A DNA stretch of 64,000 bases from Xenorhabdus budapestensis (GCF_002632465.1 NZ_NIBS01000004.1:158068-222067); one strand, 5' to 3'; shown: positions 47,238 through 62,700, counted from the stretch's first letter. Notes: generated by a model from the letters alone, not told the origin. Made by a program: numbers and translations.

Positions 47238-47452
47238 TATTGCACGATTGAGAGTAATAATATTTTTATTGATTGTATATATTTTAATACCCAAGAATGT
47301 AAACTAATTAAATAATTCTATTTATTATAAGTAAAATAATTTTAAACCTGTATCTTGAAGTAGGGAAATAAAATGGCTCCAATGATTATAAAATAAATTA
47401 GGGTTTAAGTATTTTTAATCTGAGATTCTATTGCTATTTATGAGGATAGTAA

Positions 47453-47653
47453 ATGGAGTTAATAAAAATAGAATGTCCTATTCCAATTTATCTGACTAAT
47501 TATTATTTCATAACGTTAACATTATCACTATTCATCGGGCTATTGTATTTAAAGCCTGATAAAAAGTACTGTTTAAATATCTTGATCCATGTTTTATGCA
47601 TGAGTTGTATTGCTCTCCAGTCAAATGAAAAAAGTAAGAAAAAATATTTTTGA
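47453..47653 (+). CDS. Possible small membrane protein upstream of the giant NRPS
   Basis: 66 codons starting at an ATG with GAGG 8 nt upstream. One hydrophobic helix is predicted (residues about 17-34, NYYFITLTLSLFIGLLYL), perhaps a second (about 42-55). The tail is basic (SNEKSKKKYF). It ends 54 bp before the NRPS start on the same strand. I know no family for it; composition is that of the AT-rich spacer, so a chance reading frame is quite possible. Confidence 0.3.
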   Translation: MELIKIECPIPIYLTNYYFITLTLSLFIGLLYLKPDKKYCLNILIHVLCMSCIALQSNEKSKKKYF

Positions 47654-47707
47654 TGATCCCACAGATTGATCATTTTCAAACAACTAACAGATTCGTTGAG
47701 GTAATAA

Positions 47708-50700
47708 ATGAAAGATAACATTGCTACAGTGGCAAATAGTTTTAACTGTGAAGCGTTTTCTGAAATAAATACCCTTCAATCACTCACACCCAGTGAACTA
47801 TTTTGGTATCAGCGTATTACCGCGTTGCAACCCCTCCAGTTACCTTTCGACATTCCCCATAAGATTGCTGAACCCCGTTGGGCAATCAGCCGTTGGCAGT
47901 CCCCGTCTCCCCAAAGTGGTCAAGAAGAGCCATGGCGAATAGTGTTGCAGGCATTTGTTATCTATCTTGCGCGTCTGACTCAGCAGCCGACATACCAAAT
48001 CGGCTGGGGGGTGGCATTAAACGATAACCGGGCAAATCTGGCCTCAGTGGTGCCCATGGACATTGCAGTGGCATTGGATCAGCCGTGGTGTGGGGTAGCT
48101 GACACGGTTGATGATGAACTTGCCCGACTAGCGCAACACCAGACATTCAGTTATGACCGCCTTTCTCATTTACCTTCATTGTACGCCATCCCTGAATTAA
48201 GCACTCACTATCCGTGGTCGATAGCGGTTTCTGTGATACAGGATGACAGACAGTGTGATCAAAAAGCATCGGGTGAATTGCTGACACTTCAGATAAATGA
48301 GCAGGGCGGTTTCCGTTGGATCTATGATGAAAATCGCCTGAGTGCGGAAGTGATTGCGCGCATGGATGACCACTTACAGGCATTGTTGATATCAAAAGAA
48401 AGAAGTGATGACATCCCTATCGGGCAGCTTAATTTGTTGCCGGAGGCGGAACGGACATTGCTATTGGAAACCTGGAACCTGACTGAAACCCTTTATCCTG
48501 AAGCCTTGTGTATTCATCAGTGGTTTGAGCAACAGGTTCAAAAGACCCCACAGGCTACGGCTCTGGAGTATCAGGGGCAAACACTGAGTTATACCGAATT
48601 AAACGCCCGCGCTAACCGACTGGCCCATCAATTGATTGAGCAGGGAATTGAACCAGAACAACGGGTCGTCATTTGTGTGGCCCGCTCACCGGCCATGGTG
48701 GTGTCCCTCTTGGCGGTACTGAAAGCGGGTGGTGCTTATGTACCGCTGGATATCACCTACCCGGCAGAGCGTCTGGCGTATGTCCTCAACGACAGTGCCC
48801 CATCCGTAATATTGGCGGATGACACCGGACAGTCCATATTAGGTGATGAAGTACTGGCCGAGTTGACCGTTCTTGACCCGACGATGCAGCCTGATCAACC
48901 GGACAGTAATCCACAGGTTCCAACGTTAACGCCACAGCATCTGGCCTATGTGATTTACACCTCCGGCTCGACCGGCACGCCAAAAGGGGTGATGGTAGAG
49001 CATCAGGCGATCTATCAACGTACTCTGGGCGTCAATGAACGGTATGGCGTGACGGCGCAGGATCGGGTATTGCAGTTTGCGGCGTTTGCCTTTGATGTCG
49101 CGGTTGAGGAGTGTTTCTCCTCATTATGTTATGGCGCCACGCTGGTGATCCGCGATAATAGCTGGCTGGATTCAATGACAGAATTTATCGCCTTAGCCCG
49201 GGAAAACCGTATTACGGTGATGTTGCTGCCCACGTTATTCTGGTCTGAGCTGGCCGCCAGAGAGCCGGGATTAGCACTGCCTGACTCGCTCAGACTGATC
49301 ATTATTGGCAGCGAGGCCGTGCAGAAAAAAGCCCTTCAGGACTGGTTTGCCCAAGTGGGACACCGCCCCCGGTTATTAAATGCTTATGGCCCGACGGAAA
49401 ATACAGTCACCGCCACCTGTCAAGAAGTTTTCTCCCCCGACGATGATCGTTCCATCGGCCGACCACTCAAAAATACCCGCATTTACTTATTGGACAGTAA
49501 CGGACAACCTGTACCGCTAGGCTGTGCAGGGGAAATCTATATTGGTGGGGTGGGGGTAGCGCGGGGGTATCTGAACCAGCCAATTTTAAGTGAAGAACGT
49601 TTTATCCCCGACCCCTTTAGCTCCGTATCAGGTGCCCGAATGTATCGTACTGGGGATGTGGCCCGTTACCTGCCGGACGGTAACCTGGAGTTTCTGGGCC
49701 GTAATGACCAGCAGGTAAAAATCCGCGGCTTCCGTGTCGAATTGGGGGAAATTGAAACCCGCTTGCTGGAGCATCCAGCAGTGAATCAGGCAGCAGTGCT
49801 GGCACGGGATGACGGGCAAAGTAGGCGGTTAGTGGCTTATATCGTGACAGAAACTGTGATGGCGGAAGAAAATGACGAGTGGGTAAACAGCTTGCGTACT
49901 CATTTGAGTGCTCTTTTGCCGGATTATATGATGCCGGCAGCCTTTATGCGTCTGGACAGCTTCCCGCAAACTCCGAACGGCAAACTGGATCGCCGGGCAT
50001 TACCTGCACCGGGCGAAGAAGCGTTTGTCCGACAGGCTTATGAAGCCCCGCAAGGGAGAGAGGAAACGATACTGGCGACAGTCTGGGGTGAGTTATTGGG
50101 CATTGAGCCGATCAGCCGCCATGACAGCTTTTTTGCATTGGGTGGTCACTCCCTGCTCGCGATGCGCATGATTGAATACCTGCGTCAGCAGGGGTTGGCG
50201 CTGGCGGCGAGTGATTTATTCCGATCGCCCGTGTTATCCGATCTGGCGAAAATGTTGGGACAGCATCAGACCATCGAAATCCCGCCCAATGTGATTACTC
50301 CTGTAACACAGCAACTGACCCCAGCGATGTTGCCGTTGGTGGATTTAACCCAGGCAGATATTGACCATATTGTTGAACAAGTGCCGGGTGGGCTAGCGAA
50401 TATTCAGGATATCTACGCCTTATCGCCATTGCAGGACGGTATTTTATTCCACCATTTATTGGCTCAGGAAGGCGATCCGTATCTGTTGACCGTCCAGATG
50501 ATTTTTGCTGATCGGTCTTTATTGGATCGTTATCTGGCAGTGATGCAACGGATAGTCGACCGGCACGATATTTTACGCACCGCCTTTATCTGGCAAGGGA
50601 TATCGGTTCCGGCGCAGGTGGTCTGCCGTCATGCCTCCTTATCCGTCACAGAGCTGACGCTGGAGCCGGCTAACGGCCCGGTCATTGATCAGTTAAGCCA

Positions 50701-53700
50701 GCGTTTTGATCCGCGCCATTATCGTCTTGATCTGGATCAGGCTCCGCTCCTGCATTTTGTGGTGGCGCAGGAAACGGATGGCCGCTGGTTCTTGCTGGAA
50801 TTGCACCATCACCTGATTGGTGACCATGAAGCGCTGGAAATGATGCACCGTGAAGTGCAGTTGTACCTGACAGGGCAAGAGGAAAGCCTGCCTGTACCGG
50901 TGCCATTCCGCAATCTGGTGGCTCAGTCCTGGTTGGGGATGAGTCAGGAAGCCGATACCGCTTTCTTTACTGAAATGTTAGCCGAGGTGGAAGAGCCGAC
51001 GCTGCCGTTTGGTTTGACAGAGGTGCATCGTGATGGTTCACAGGTGACGGAATCTCACCAAATGTTAACGCCTGAGCTGAATAATCGCTTGCGCAGTCAG
51101 GCCCGGCAGTTGGGAGTCAGTCTGGCGGCTTTGTGTCATCTGGCTTGGGCTCAGGTGTTGTCACGGGTCTGCGGACAGGAAAAAGTGGTATTCGGCACCG
51201 TGTTGTTTGGACGCATGACCGGAGGCGAAGGAACAGGGAGTGGGATGGGGCTGTTTATTAATACCTTACCGTTACGGCTGGATATGGATGACATACCGGT
51301 ACGGGACAGCGTGCAGGCCGCCCATCGCCGGCTGGCGGGATTATTAGCCCATGAACATGCTTCTCTGGCGCTGGCGCAGCAGTGTAGCGGCGTTGACCGT
51401 GGTACACCCCTCTTTAGTGCTTTGTTGAATTACCGCCACAATGTCTTATTGGGTATGTCTGGTGAACTGGTCAGTGGGATTGAGTTTGTTGGTGAACAGG
51501 AACGAACCAACTACCCCTTTGTACTGTCAGTGGAAGATCTTGGTGACGCGTTGGGGTTGACGGCGCAGGTCGTGCAGCCGTTTGAGCCGACGAGAATATG
51601 CGGTTATATGCAGCAGGCGCTGGAAAGTCTGGTGGGCGCGCTGGAACAGGCGCCGGAAACCCCGGTACGGCAGTTGAACATCCTGCCGGAAGCAGAACGT
51701 ACACTGTTATTAAGCACCTGGAATACAACGGAAACTGCCTACCCTGAGGCCTTGTGTATTCACCAGTGGTTTGAACAGCAGGTGGCGAAAACCCCGCAGG
51801 CCACGGCACTGGTCTATGAAAACCAGACCCTCAGTTATGCGGAATTAAATGTCCGGGCTAACCGGCTGGCGCATCAGTTAATGGCTCTGGGCATTGAACC
51901 GGAGCAACGGGTTGCCATTTGTGTGGCACGCTCCCCGGCCATGGTGGTCGGGGTGTTGGCTGTCTTAAAAGCGGGCGGAGCCTATGTACCGCTGGATCCG
52001 GCTTATCCGGGAGAGCGTCTGGCTGACAATCTGAGGGATACGGCACCGGCAGTGGTGCTGGCAGACAGTCTCGGCCGGTCAGCATTGGGCGAGCATGTAT
52101 TGGCAGAACGAAACGTGCTCGACCCGAATACCCCGTTCAACCAGCCGGATAGTAATCCGCAGATACTGGTATTGACTTCACGCCATCTGGCGTACGTGAT
52201 TTACACCTCCGGTTCGACCGGCACCCCGAAAGGGGTGATGGTTGAACATCGTGGGTTAGTCAACCTGATTCAGGAGAAAATCACGCAATTTGCGATTGGG
52301 GCGGAGAGCCGGGTATTGCAGTTTGCTTCATTGAGCTTTGATGCCAGTGTCTGGGAAATGATGATGGCACTGTGCAGCGGTGCCGCGCTGGCTATTCCCG
52401 CCGGCCATGTGCGTCAGAACCCGACCGCTTTATGGCATTACCTGGAAGCTCAGGCGATAACACATGCTTGTCTGCCCCCGGCTCTGCTTCATGACCGGGC
52501 GGATATACCGGCATTAACGGTCAAACCCACCCTGATATTGGGGGGCGAAGCGCCCAGTACAGCGTTAATCCAGGCGCTGTGTGGCCGGGTCACTCTGTTC
52601 AATGCCTATGGCCCGACCGAGATAACGGTGTGTGCCACGGTCTGGCCGTGTCCGTCAGACTATACCGATACCGGGGTGCCTATCGGGCGTCCAACGGCGA
52701 ATACTCAGATTTATTTGCTGGATGAGTATGGTCAGCCCGTGCCACTGGGGGCTGTGGGTGAGCTGTATATTGGCGGAGTGGGGGTGGCGCGGGGTTACCT
52801 GAACCGGCCTGAATTAACGGCTGAACGTTTCCTTGTTGATCCGTTCAGTGATAGCCCGGATGCGCGGATGTACCGGAGCGGGGACTTAGCCCGTTACCGG
52901 CCGGACGGTAATCTGGAATTTCTCGGCCGTAATGATCAGCAGGTGAAAATCCGCGGTTTCCGCATTGAACCGGGGGAAATTGAAGCCCGGTTAGCTGAGC
53001 ACTCAGTGGTGCGTGAATCGGTAGTGTTGGCGCAGGGAGAAGGGCAGGATAGGCGGCTGGTGGCCTATGTGGTAACAGAAACGGTAGAAACAGAAACGAA
53101 GGCGGTGGAAGCGGATGAAGGGCTGGCGAACAGCCTGCGTGTCCACCTGAGTGCCCGGTTGCCGGATTATATGGTGCCGGCCGCTTTCGTCCGTCTGGAT
53201 GCGTTTCCCTTGACGCCGAACGGTAAGCTGGATCGCCGGGCACTGCCGGCACCGGACAATCAGGCCTTTGCCCGGCGAGCCTATGAAGCCCCGCAGGGTG
53301 AAACAGAAAACGCGTTGGCAGCGATTTGGCGGGAAGTTTTAGGAATTGAATCGATCAGCCGGCATGATAATTTCTTTGCGCTGGGTGGCCATTCACTGCT
53401 GGCGGTACGAGTAATGAATCGGCTAGCGGCGTTGGGGATCGAATTGCCGCTGCCTGTGCTGTTTAGCACGCCTTCTTTGGCGGCTCTGGCTGAGGCAGTG
53501 CAGGCCCGGATTGATAAACAAGATAATGTAGTGTCGGCCATTATGCCCGTCTCCCGTGAGGGCATACTGCCATTGTCATTCGCGCAACAGCGTTTGTGGT
53601 TCCTGACTCAGTTTGAAGGTGTCAGTGAAACGTATCATATTCCCATTGCGCTACGTTTGCGTGGTCAATTGGATATCGTGGTCTGGCAGCAGGCACTGAA

Positions 53701-56700
53701 TACGTTATTTGCCCGCCATGAAGCGCTGCGCTCGGTCTTTGTTTCCGTTGATGGTCAGCCTCAGATCCGCCTGCTGGCGGCGGACCATGGGTTGTCATGG
53801 GTTCAGCATGATCTGCGTAGACACCCGGATGCCGAAGTGGAACTGGAACGACTGTGCGCGGAAGAAATGTCGGCGCCATTTGAGCTCAACCGTGGCCCGC
53901 TTATTCGTGCAATGCTTATCCGGCTGGCGGATGACGACTATCAGTTTTTGCTGACCCAACATCATATTGTGTCCGATGGTTGGTCAGTTAATGTGCTGAT
54001 ACAGGAACTAAGCACACTCTATACAGCGTTGCTGGACGGACAGCCGGATCCTTTAGCACCGCTGGCAATTCAATATCCTGATTATGCGGTCTGGCAGCGT
54101 CAATGGCTTTCTGCTGATCGTATTCAGGTGCAGTCTGATTATTGGCGTACTATGTTGGCTGACGCCCCTGTTTTGCTGGATCTGCCGACAGACCGGCCAC
54201 GACCGTCTGAGCAGTCGTTTGTTGGACACGTTTTACCCATCAATTTGGATGCGGAATTAACGAGCGCATTGAAACGCTTGAGTGCGCAGCACGGTGTCAC
54301 CTTATTTATGACGCTGTTATCCGCCTGGACGGTGGTCTTATCGCGTTTATCCGGCCAAACGGACATCATGATTGGCACCCCCAGTGCCGGCCGTAACCGT
54401 CAGGAAGTGGAACCGTTGATTGGCTTCTTTGTCAATACGCTGGCGTTACGCATGGGCGTTTCGGGTGAGTTGACGGTAGCGGAATTGCTGGCACAGGTCC
54501 GGGAAACTGCGTTAGGGGCACAGGCGCATCAGGATTTACCGTTTGAGCAAGTGGTGGAAATCGTACAACTGACACGTCGGCTGGATCATACGCCCCTGTT
54601 TCAGGTCATGTTCTCTTGGGAGAACAATGAACATACCGACTGGACATTGCCGGGGCTGACCGTGTCACCGGCTGATCAAGATGTTGAGATTGTCAAATTT
54701 GATCTCGAACTGGGGCTGTTTGAAGAGAATGACAAGATTGCCGGTGAGTTAAGTTATGCCACCGCCCTGTTTGATCAAACGACCATGGAACGACACATTG
54801 ACTATTTGCATACGGTATTGCAAGCCATGGTGGCTAACGCCCAACGGCGGATCGGGGACATTGATATCCTGACATCGGCAGAGCGCCAGTTGTTGCTGAA
54901 AACTTGGAACGCCACGGAAACCCCTTATCCTGACGCCTTGTGTATTCATCAGTTATTTGAGCAGCAGGCAGAGAAAAACCCGGAGGCCATGGCACTGGAG
55001 TATCAGGGACAAACGCTCAGTTACGCAGAATTAAATGCCCGGGCTAACCGACTGGCCCATCAGTTGATTGCATTGGGTGTTGAACCGGATCAACGGGTCG
55101 CCATTTGTGTGACACGCTCACCGGCCATGGTGGTGTCATTGTTGGCGGTCCTGAAAGCGGGGGGCGCTTATGTGCCGTTGGATATCACTTATCCGGCAGA
55201 GCGGCTGGCCTATATCCTCAACGACAGCGTTCCATCCGTCATCTTAGCGGATAACACTGGACAGGCCATATTGGGTGACGAGGTACTGGCTGAATTAACC
55301 GTACTGGACCCGACGATGCCGCCGGATCAACCGGACAGTAACCCACAGGTTTCAACGTTAACACCCCAGCATCTGGCCTACGTGATTTACACCTCCGGCT
55401 CGACCGGCACGCCGAAAGGGGTGATGGTGGAACATCAGGCGATTTATCACCGTACGCTGGGTGTTAATGAACGGTATGGTGTGACGGCGCAGGACCGGGT
55501 ATTGCAGTTTGCGGCGTTTGCCTTTGATGTCGCTGTCGAGGAATGTTTCTCCTCATTATGTTATGGCGCCACGCTGGTGATCCGTGATGATAGCTGGCTG
55601 GCCTCCATGGCAGAATTTATTACCTTAACCCGCGAAAACCGTATTACGGTGCTGTTCCTGCCAACATTATTCTGGTCTGAACTGGCTGCCAGAGAGCCGG
55701 GATTAGTGCTGCCGGACGCGCTCCGGCTGGTTATCATCGGCAGTGAAGCTGTACAGAAAAAAGCCCTTCAGGACTGGTTTGCCCAGGGCGGTCACCGTCC
55801 CCGGTTATTAAATGCTTATGGCCCAACGGAAAATACCGTCACCGCCACCTGCCAGACCGTTGTCTCCCCTGAGGATGACCGTTCCATCGGCCGGCCGCTC
55901 AGCAATACCCGTATTTACCTGCTGGACAGCCACGGTCAACCGGTGCCGTTAGGCAGTGTGGGGGAAATCTATATCGGTGGCGTGGGGGTGGCGCGGGGGT
56001 ATCTGAACCAGCCGATCTTAAGTGAAGAACGTTTTATTTCCGATCCCTTTAGTCCGGTATCGGATGCCCGGATGTACCGTACCGGGGATATGGCCCGTTA
56101 CCGGCCAGACGGCAGTCTGGAATTCCTCGGCCGCAATGACCAGCAGGTAAAAATCCGCGGCTTCCGTGTCGAATTGGGGGAAATTGAAACCCGCTTGCTG
56201 GAACACCCTGCGGTGCGTGAGGCGGCGGTACTGGCCCGGGAGGACGGGCAGGATAAACGGCTGGTAGCCTATGTCGTGGCGAAAACTAGGGTAGCAGAAG
56301 CAGATGAAACGTTGGTTAACAATCTGCGTACCCATCTAAGTGTTGTTTTGCCGGATTATATGGTGCCGGCCGCGTTTGTGCGGCTGGACAGTTTCCCGCA
56401 GACCCCGAATGGTAAGCTGGATCGCCGGGCCCTGCCGGCCCCGGACGGAGAAGCCTTTGCCCGGCAGGCGTATGAAGCCCCGCAGGGGGCAACCGAAATG
56501 ACGCTGGCAGCGATTTGGGGGGAATTACTGGGCATTGAGTCGATCAGCCGCCATGACAGTTTCTTTGCGTTGGGCGGTCACTCTCTGCTTGCCGTACGCA
56601 TGGTTGAACGCCTGCGTCAGCAGGGGGTAGCACTGACGGTACGGGATTTGTTCCGGTCGCCCGTATTATCCGATCTGGCGAAAATGTTGGGACAGCATCG

Positions 56701-59700
56701 AGTTATTGAAGTCCCACCCAATGTTATTACCCCCGCGACACAGCAACTGACCCCGGCGATGTTGCCGTTGGTGGATTTAACCCAGGCAGATATTGACCAT
56801 ATTATTGAACAAGTGCCGGGTGGAGTAGAAAATATTCAGGATATTTACGCCTTATCGCCATTGCAGGACGGTATTTTGTTCCACCATTTATTGGCACAGG
56901 AAGGGGATACGTATCTGTTGAGTGGTCAGATGGCGTTTGCTGACCGTGCGTTGCTGGATCGTTATCTGGCAACGATGCAACGGATAGTCGACCGGCACGA
57001 TATTTTACGTACCGCCTTTGTCTGGCAAGGGATATCGGTGCCGGTACAGGTGGTCTGGCGTCATGCCCCCTTGTCAGTGACCGAGCTAACGCTGGATCCG
57101 GCTGATGGCCCGGTCATTGACCAGTTAAGCCGCCGTTTTGATCCGCGTCATTATCGTCTTGACCTGGGTCAGGCGCCGTTACTGCACTTTGTGGTGGCGC
57201 AGGAAACCGATGGCCGTTGGTTCTTGCTGGAATTGCACCATCACCTGATTGGCGACCATGAAACGCTGGAAGTGATGCACCGTGAAGTGCAGGCCTGCCT
57301 GGCAGGGAAAGAGGCAAGCCTGCCTGTACCAGTACCGTTCCGCAATCTGGTGGCGCAGGTCCGGTTGGGCGTGAGTCAGGCAGCCCACACCCGTTTCTTT
57401 ACCGACATGCTGGCGGAAGTGGCGGAGCCGACGCTGCCTTTCGGGCTGGCGGATGTCCATCTGGATGGATCGCAGGAAAGAGAATTTTTCCAGCTACTGA
57501 CACCGGAACTGAATGACCGTTTGCGCCATCAGGCCCGGCAGCAAGGAGTGAGTCTGGCGGCTTTGTGTCATCTGGCCTGGGCACAGGTGTTGGCGCGCAG
57601 CAGTGGACAGGAAAAAGTGGTATTCGGCACCGTGTTGTTTGGGCGGATGACCGGCGGCGAAGGGACAGAGGGGGGAATGGGTTTGTTTATTAATACTCTG
57701 CCGTTACGGCTGGATATTGATGACACCCCGGTACAAGACAGCGTACAGGCCGCCCATCGCCGGCTGGCAGGATTATTAGTCCATGAGCATGCGTCATTGG
57801 CGCTGGCGCAACAGTGTAGCGGGATTGAACGCGGTACGCCGCTCTTTAGCGCCCTGCTCAATTACCGACACAATAGTCTCTCAGCGTCGTCGGATGAACC
57901 ATTTGAAGGCATTGAATTTTTAGATGGAAAGGAACGCACCAACTACCCCTTTGGGTTGTCGGTGGAAGATTTTGGTAACGCGCTGGGATTGACGGCAAGT
58001 GTGGTGCCGCCATTTGAGCCAGAGCGAATATGGGGCTATATGCAGCAGGCACTGGAAAGTCTGGTGGACGCACTGGAGCACACCCCGGCTATGCCAGTGC
58101 GGGCATTGGACATTCTGCCGGAAGCAGAGCGTACCTTATTATTAACCACCTGGAACAGGACGGAGACCCCTTATCCTGCGGCGTTGTGTATTCATCAATG
58201 GTTTGAACAGCAGGCAGAGAAAACGCCAGAGGCCATAGCGCTGGAATATCAGGGACAAACCCTCAGTTACGCAGAATTAAATGCCCGGGCTAACCGACTG
58301 GCCCATCAGTTGATTGCATTGGGTGTTGAACCGGATCAACGGGTCGCCATTTGCGTGGCACGCTCACCGATCATGGTGGTGTCATTGTTGGCGGTACTGA
58401 AAGCCGGTGGCGCCTATGTGCCACTCGACACAACCTATCCGGCAGAGCGTCTGACTTATATCCTGAGTGACAGTGCCCCATCCGTGGTAGTGGCAGACCG
58501 AACCGGGCAGGCCGCACTGAGTGACAAGGTATTGGCCGGGCTGACGGTACTGGACCCGACGGTGCCGCTGGTTCAACCGGACAGTAACCCACAGGTTTCG
58601 ATGTTAACGCCACAGCATCTGGCCTACGTGATTTACACCTCCGGCTCGACCGGCACGCCGAAAGGGGTGATGGTGGAACATCAGGCGATTTATCAGCGTA
58701 CGCTGGGGGTGAATGAACGGTATGGCGTGACGGCACAGGATCGGGTATTGCAGTTTGCGGCGTTTGCCTTTGATGTCGCCGTCGAGGAATGTTTCTCGTC
58801 ACTCTGTAACGGAGCCACGCTGGTGATCCGCGATGATAGCTGGCTGGCTTCTATATCAGAATTTATTGCTTTAGCCCGGGAAAACCGTATCACGGTGCTG
58901 CTCCTGCCCACGTTATTCTGGTCTGAATTGGCGGGCAGAGATAAAGGGTTAGCGCTGCCTGACGCGCTCAGACTGATGATTATTGGCAGTGAGGCCGTCC
59001 AGAAAAAAGCCCTTCAGGACTGGTTTGCCCAGGCCGGCCACCGTCCCCGGTTATTAAACGCCTATGGCCCGACAGAAAATACCGTTACGGCTACCTGTCA
59101 AGAAGTTTTCTCCCCAAACGATGACCGTGTTATCGGTCGGCCACTTAAAAATACCCGCATTTACCTGCTGGACAGCCACGGGCAACCGGTGCCGTTAGGT
59201 GGTGTGGGGGAAATCTATATTGGTGGCGTTGGGGTGGCGCGGGGGTATCTGAACCAGCCGATCTTAAGTGAAGAACGTTTTATTTCCGATCCCTTTAGTC
59301 AGGTATCGGATGCCCGGATGTACCGTACCGGGGATATGGCTCGTTATCTGCCGGACGGTAACCTGGAGTTTCTGGGCCGTAATGATCAGCAGGTGAAAAT
59401 TCGCGGTTTCCGGATTGAACCGGGAGAAATTGAAACCCGCTTGCTGGAATACCCGGCGGTGCAGGAGGCGGTCGTGCTGGCACGGGATGACGGACAAGGT
59501 AAACGGCTGGTGGCCTATGTCGTGGCGGAAACTGGGGTAGCAGAAGCAGATGAAACGCTGGTTAACAATCTGCGTACCCATCTAAGTGTTGTTTTGCCGG
59601 ATTATATGGTGCCGGCCGCGTTTGTGCGGCTGGACAGTTTCCCGCAGACCCCGAATGGTAAGCTGGATCGCCGGGCGCTGCCGGCCCCGGACGGAGAAGC

Positions 59701-62700
59701 CTTTGCCCGGCAGGCGTATGAAGCCCCACAGGGGGCAACCGAAATGACGCTGGCAGCGATTTGGGGGGAATTACTGGGCATTGAGTCGATCAGCCGCCAT
59801 GACAGTTTCTTTGCGTTGGGCGGTCACTCCCTGCTTGCCGTGCGCATGATTGAGCGCCTGCGTCAGCAGGGGTTGGCCCTGATGGCACGGGAGTTGTTCC
59901 GGTCGCCGGTGTTGTCCGATCTGGCGAAAATGTTGGGGCAGCATCAGACCATCGAAATCCCGCCCAACGTGATTACTCCCGCAACACAGCAACTGACCCC
60001 GGCGATGTTACCGCTGGTGGATTTAACCCAGGCAGATATTGACCATATTGTCAGACAGGTGCCGGGGGGGGTAGAAAATATTCAGGATATCTACGCCTTA
60101 TCGCCGTTGCAGGACGGGATTTTGTTCCACCATTTGCTGGTACGGGAAGGAGATACGTATCTGTTAAGTGGTCAGATGGCGTTTGCTGACCGGTCTTTGC
60201 TGGATCGTTATCTGGCAGCAATGCAACGGATAGTCGACCGGCACGATATTTTACGTACTGCCTTTATCTGGCAAGGGATATCAGTGCCAGTGCAGGTTGT
60301 CTGGCGTCATGCCTCCTTATCCGTAACAGAGCTGACGCTGGATCCGGCTGACGGCCCAGTCATCGACCAGTTAAGCCGACGTTTTGATCGCAGTCATTAT
60401 CGTCTTGACCTGGGTCAGGCGCCGTTACTGCACTTTGTGGTGGCACAGGAAACCGATGGCCGCTGGTTCTTACTGGAATTACATCATCATATGATTGGCG
60501 ACCATGAAACGGTGGAAGTAATGCACCGTGAAGTGCAGGCCTGCCTGACAGGGCAAGAGGCAAGCCTGCCTGCGCCGGTGCCGTTCCGTAATCTGGTGGC
60601 GCAGGTCCGGTTGGGGGTGAGTCAGGCAGCCCATACCCGTTTCTTTACTGAAATGTTAGCGGACGTGGCGGAGCCAACCTTGCCATTCGGGCTGGCGGAC
60701 GTCCATCTTGATGGATCGCAGGAAAGAGAATTTTACCAGCTACTGACACCGGAACTGAATGACCGTTTGCGCCATCAGGCCCGGCAGCAAGGAGTGAGTC
60801 TGGCGGCTTTGTGTCATCTGGCCTGGGCACAGGTGTTGGCGCGCAGCAGTGGACAGGAAAAAGTGGTATTCGGCACCGTACTGTTTGGACGCATGGCTGC
60901 GGGAGAAGGGGCAGGCAATGGCATGGGCCTGTTTATTAATACTTTACCGTTGCGGTTAGATATGGATGACACCCCGGTACAGGACAGCGTACAAACCGCT
61001 CATCGCCGGCTGGCGGGATTATTAACCCATGAGCATGCGTCACTGGCGCTGGCCCAACAGTGTAGCGGGGTTGAACGTGGCACTCCGCTCTTTAGTGCTC
61101 TGTTAAATTATCGGCACAATACGCTCTCAGCGCCGTCGGATGAACCATTGGCAGGCATTGAATTTTTAGACGGAGAGGAAGGAACCAACTACCCCTTTGG
61201 GTTGTCGGTGGAAGATTTTGGTGACGCGTTGGGATTGACGGCAAGTGTGGTGCTGCCGTTTGAGCCGGAGCGGATATGCGGCTATATGCAGCAGGCGCTG
61301 GAAAGTCTGGTGGACGCACTGGAGCACACCCCGGCTATGCCTGTGCGGGAATTGGACATCCTGCCGCAAGCGGAGCGTACCTTATTATTAACCACCTGGA
61401 ACACAACGGAGACCCCTTATCCTCCTGCGGCGTTATGTATTCATCAATGGTTTGAACAGCAGGTACAAAACACCCCGCAGGCCATAGCGCTGGAATATCA
61501 GGGACAAACGCTCAGTTACGCAGAATTAAATGCCCGGGCTAACCGGCTGGCGCATCAGTTGATTGAGTCAGGGGTCGGGCCGGAGCAACGGGTCGCCATT
61601 TGCGTGGCCCGCTCACCGGCCATGGTGGTGTCCCTCTTGGCCGTCCTGAAAGCGGGGGGGGCCTATGTGCCACTCGACACAACCTATCCGGCAGAGCGTC
61701 TGACTTATATCCTGAGTGACAGTGCCCCATCCGTGGTAGTGGCAGACCGAACCGGGCAGGCCGCACTGAGTGACAAGGTATTGGCCGGGCTGACGGTACT
61801 GGACCCGACGATGCCGCCAGATCAACCGGACAGTAACCCACAGGTTTCAACGTTAACACCCCAGCATCTGGCCTATGTGATTTACACCTCCGGCTCGACT
61901 GGCACGCCGAAAGGGGTGATGGTGGAACATCAGGCGATTTATCAACGTACGCTAGGGGTGAATGAACGGTATGGCGTGACGGCACAAGATCGAGTATTGC
62001 AGTTTGCGGCGTTTGCCTTTGATGTTGCCGTCGAGGAATGTTTCTCGTCACTCTGTAACGGAGCCACGCTGGTTATTCGTGATGATAGCTGGCTGGCGTC
62101 CATACCGGAATTTATTACCTTAACCGGCGAAAACCGTATCACGGTGCTGTTCCTGCCCACGTTATTCTGGTCTGAACTGGCGGGCAGAGACAAAGGGTTA
62201 GCGCTGCCTGACGCGCTCAGACTGATGATTATTGGTAGCGAGGCCGTGCAGAAAAAAGCCCTTCAGGACTGGTTTGCCCAGGGCGGTCACCGTCCCCGGT
62301 TATTAAACGCCTACGGTCCGACAGAAAATACCGTCACCGCCACCTGTCAGACCGTTGTCTCCCCTGAGGATGACCGTTCCATCGGTCGGCCGCTCAGCAA
62401 TACCCGCATTTATCTGCTGGACAGCCACGGGCAACCGGTGCCGTTAGGCAGTGTGGGGGAAATCTATATTGGTGGCGTGGGGGTGGCACGAGGTTATCTG
62501 AACCAACCCATTTTAAGTGAAGAACGTTTTATTCCTGACCCCTTTAGCCCTGTCTTGGGTGCCCGGATGTACCGTACCGGGGATATGGCTCGTTACCTGC
62601 CGAACGGTAGTCTGGAATTCTTTGGCCGTAATGACCAGCAGGTGAAAATTCGTGGTTTCCGTATAGAACCGGGGGAAATTGAAACCCGCTTGCTGGAACA

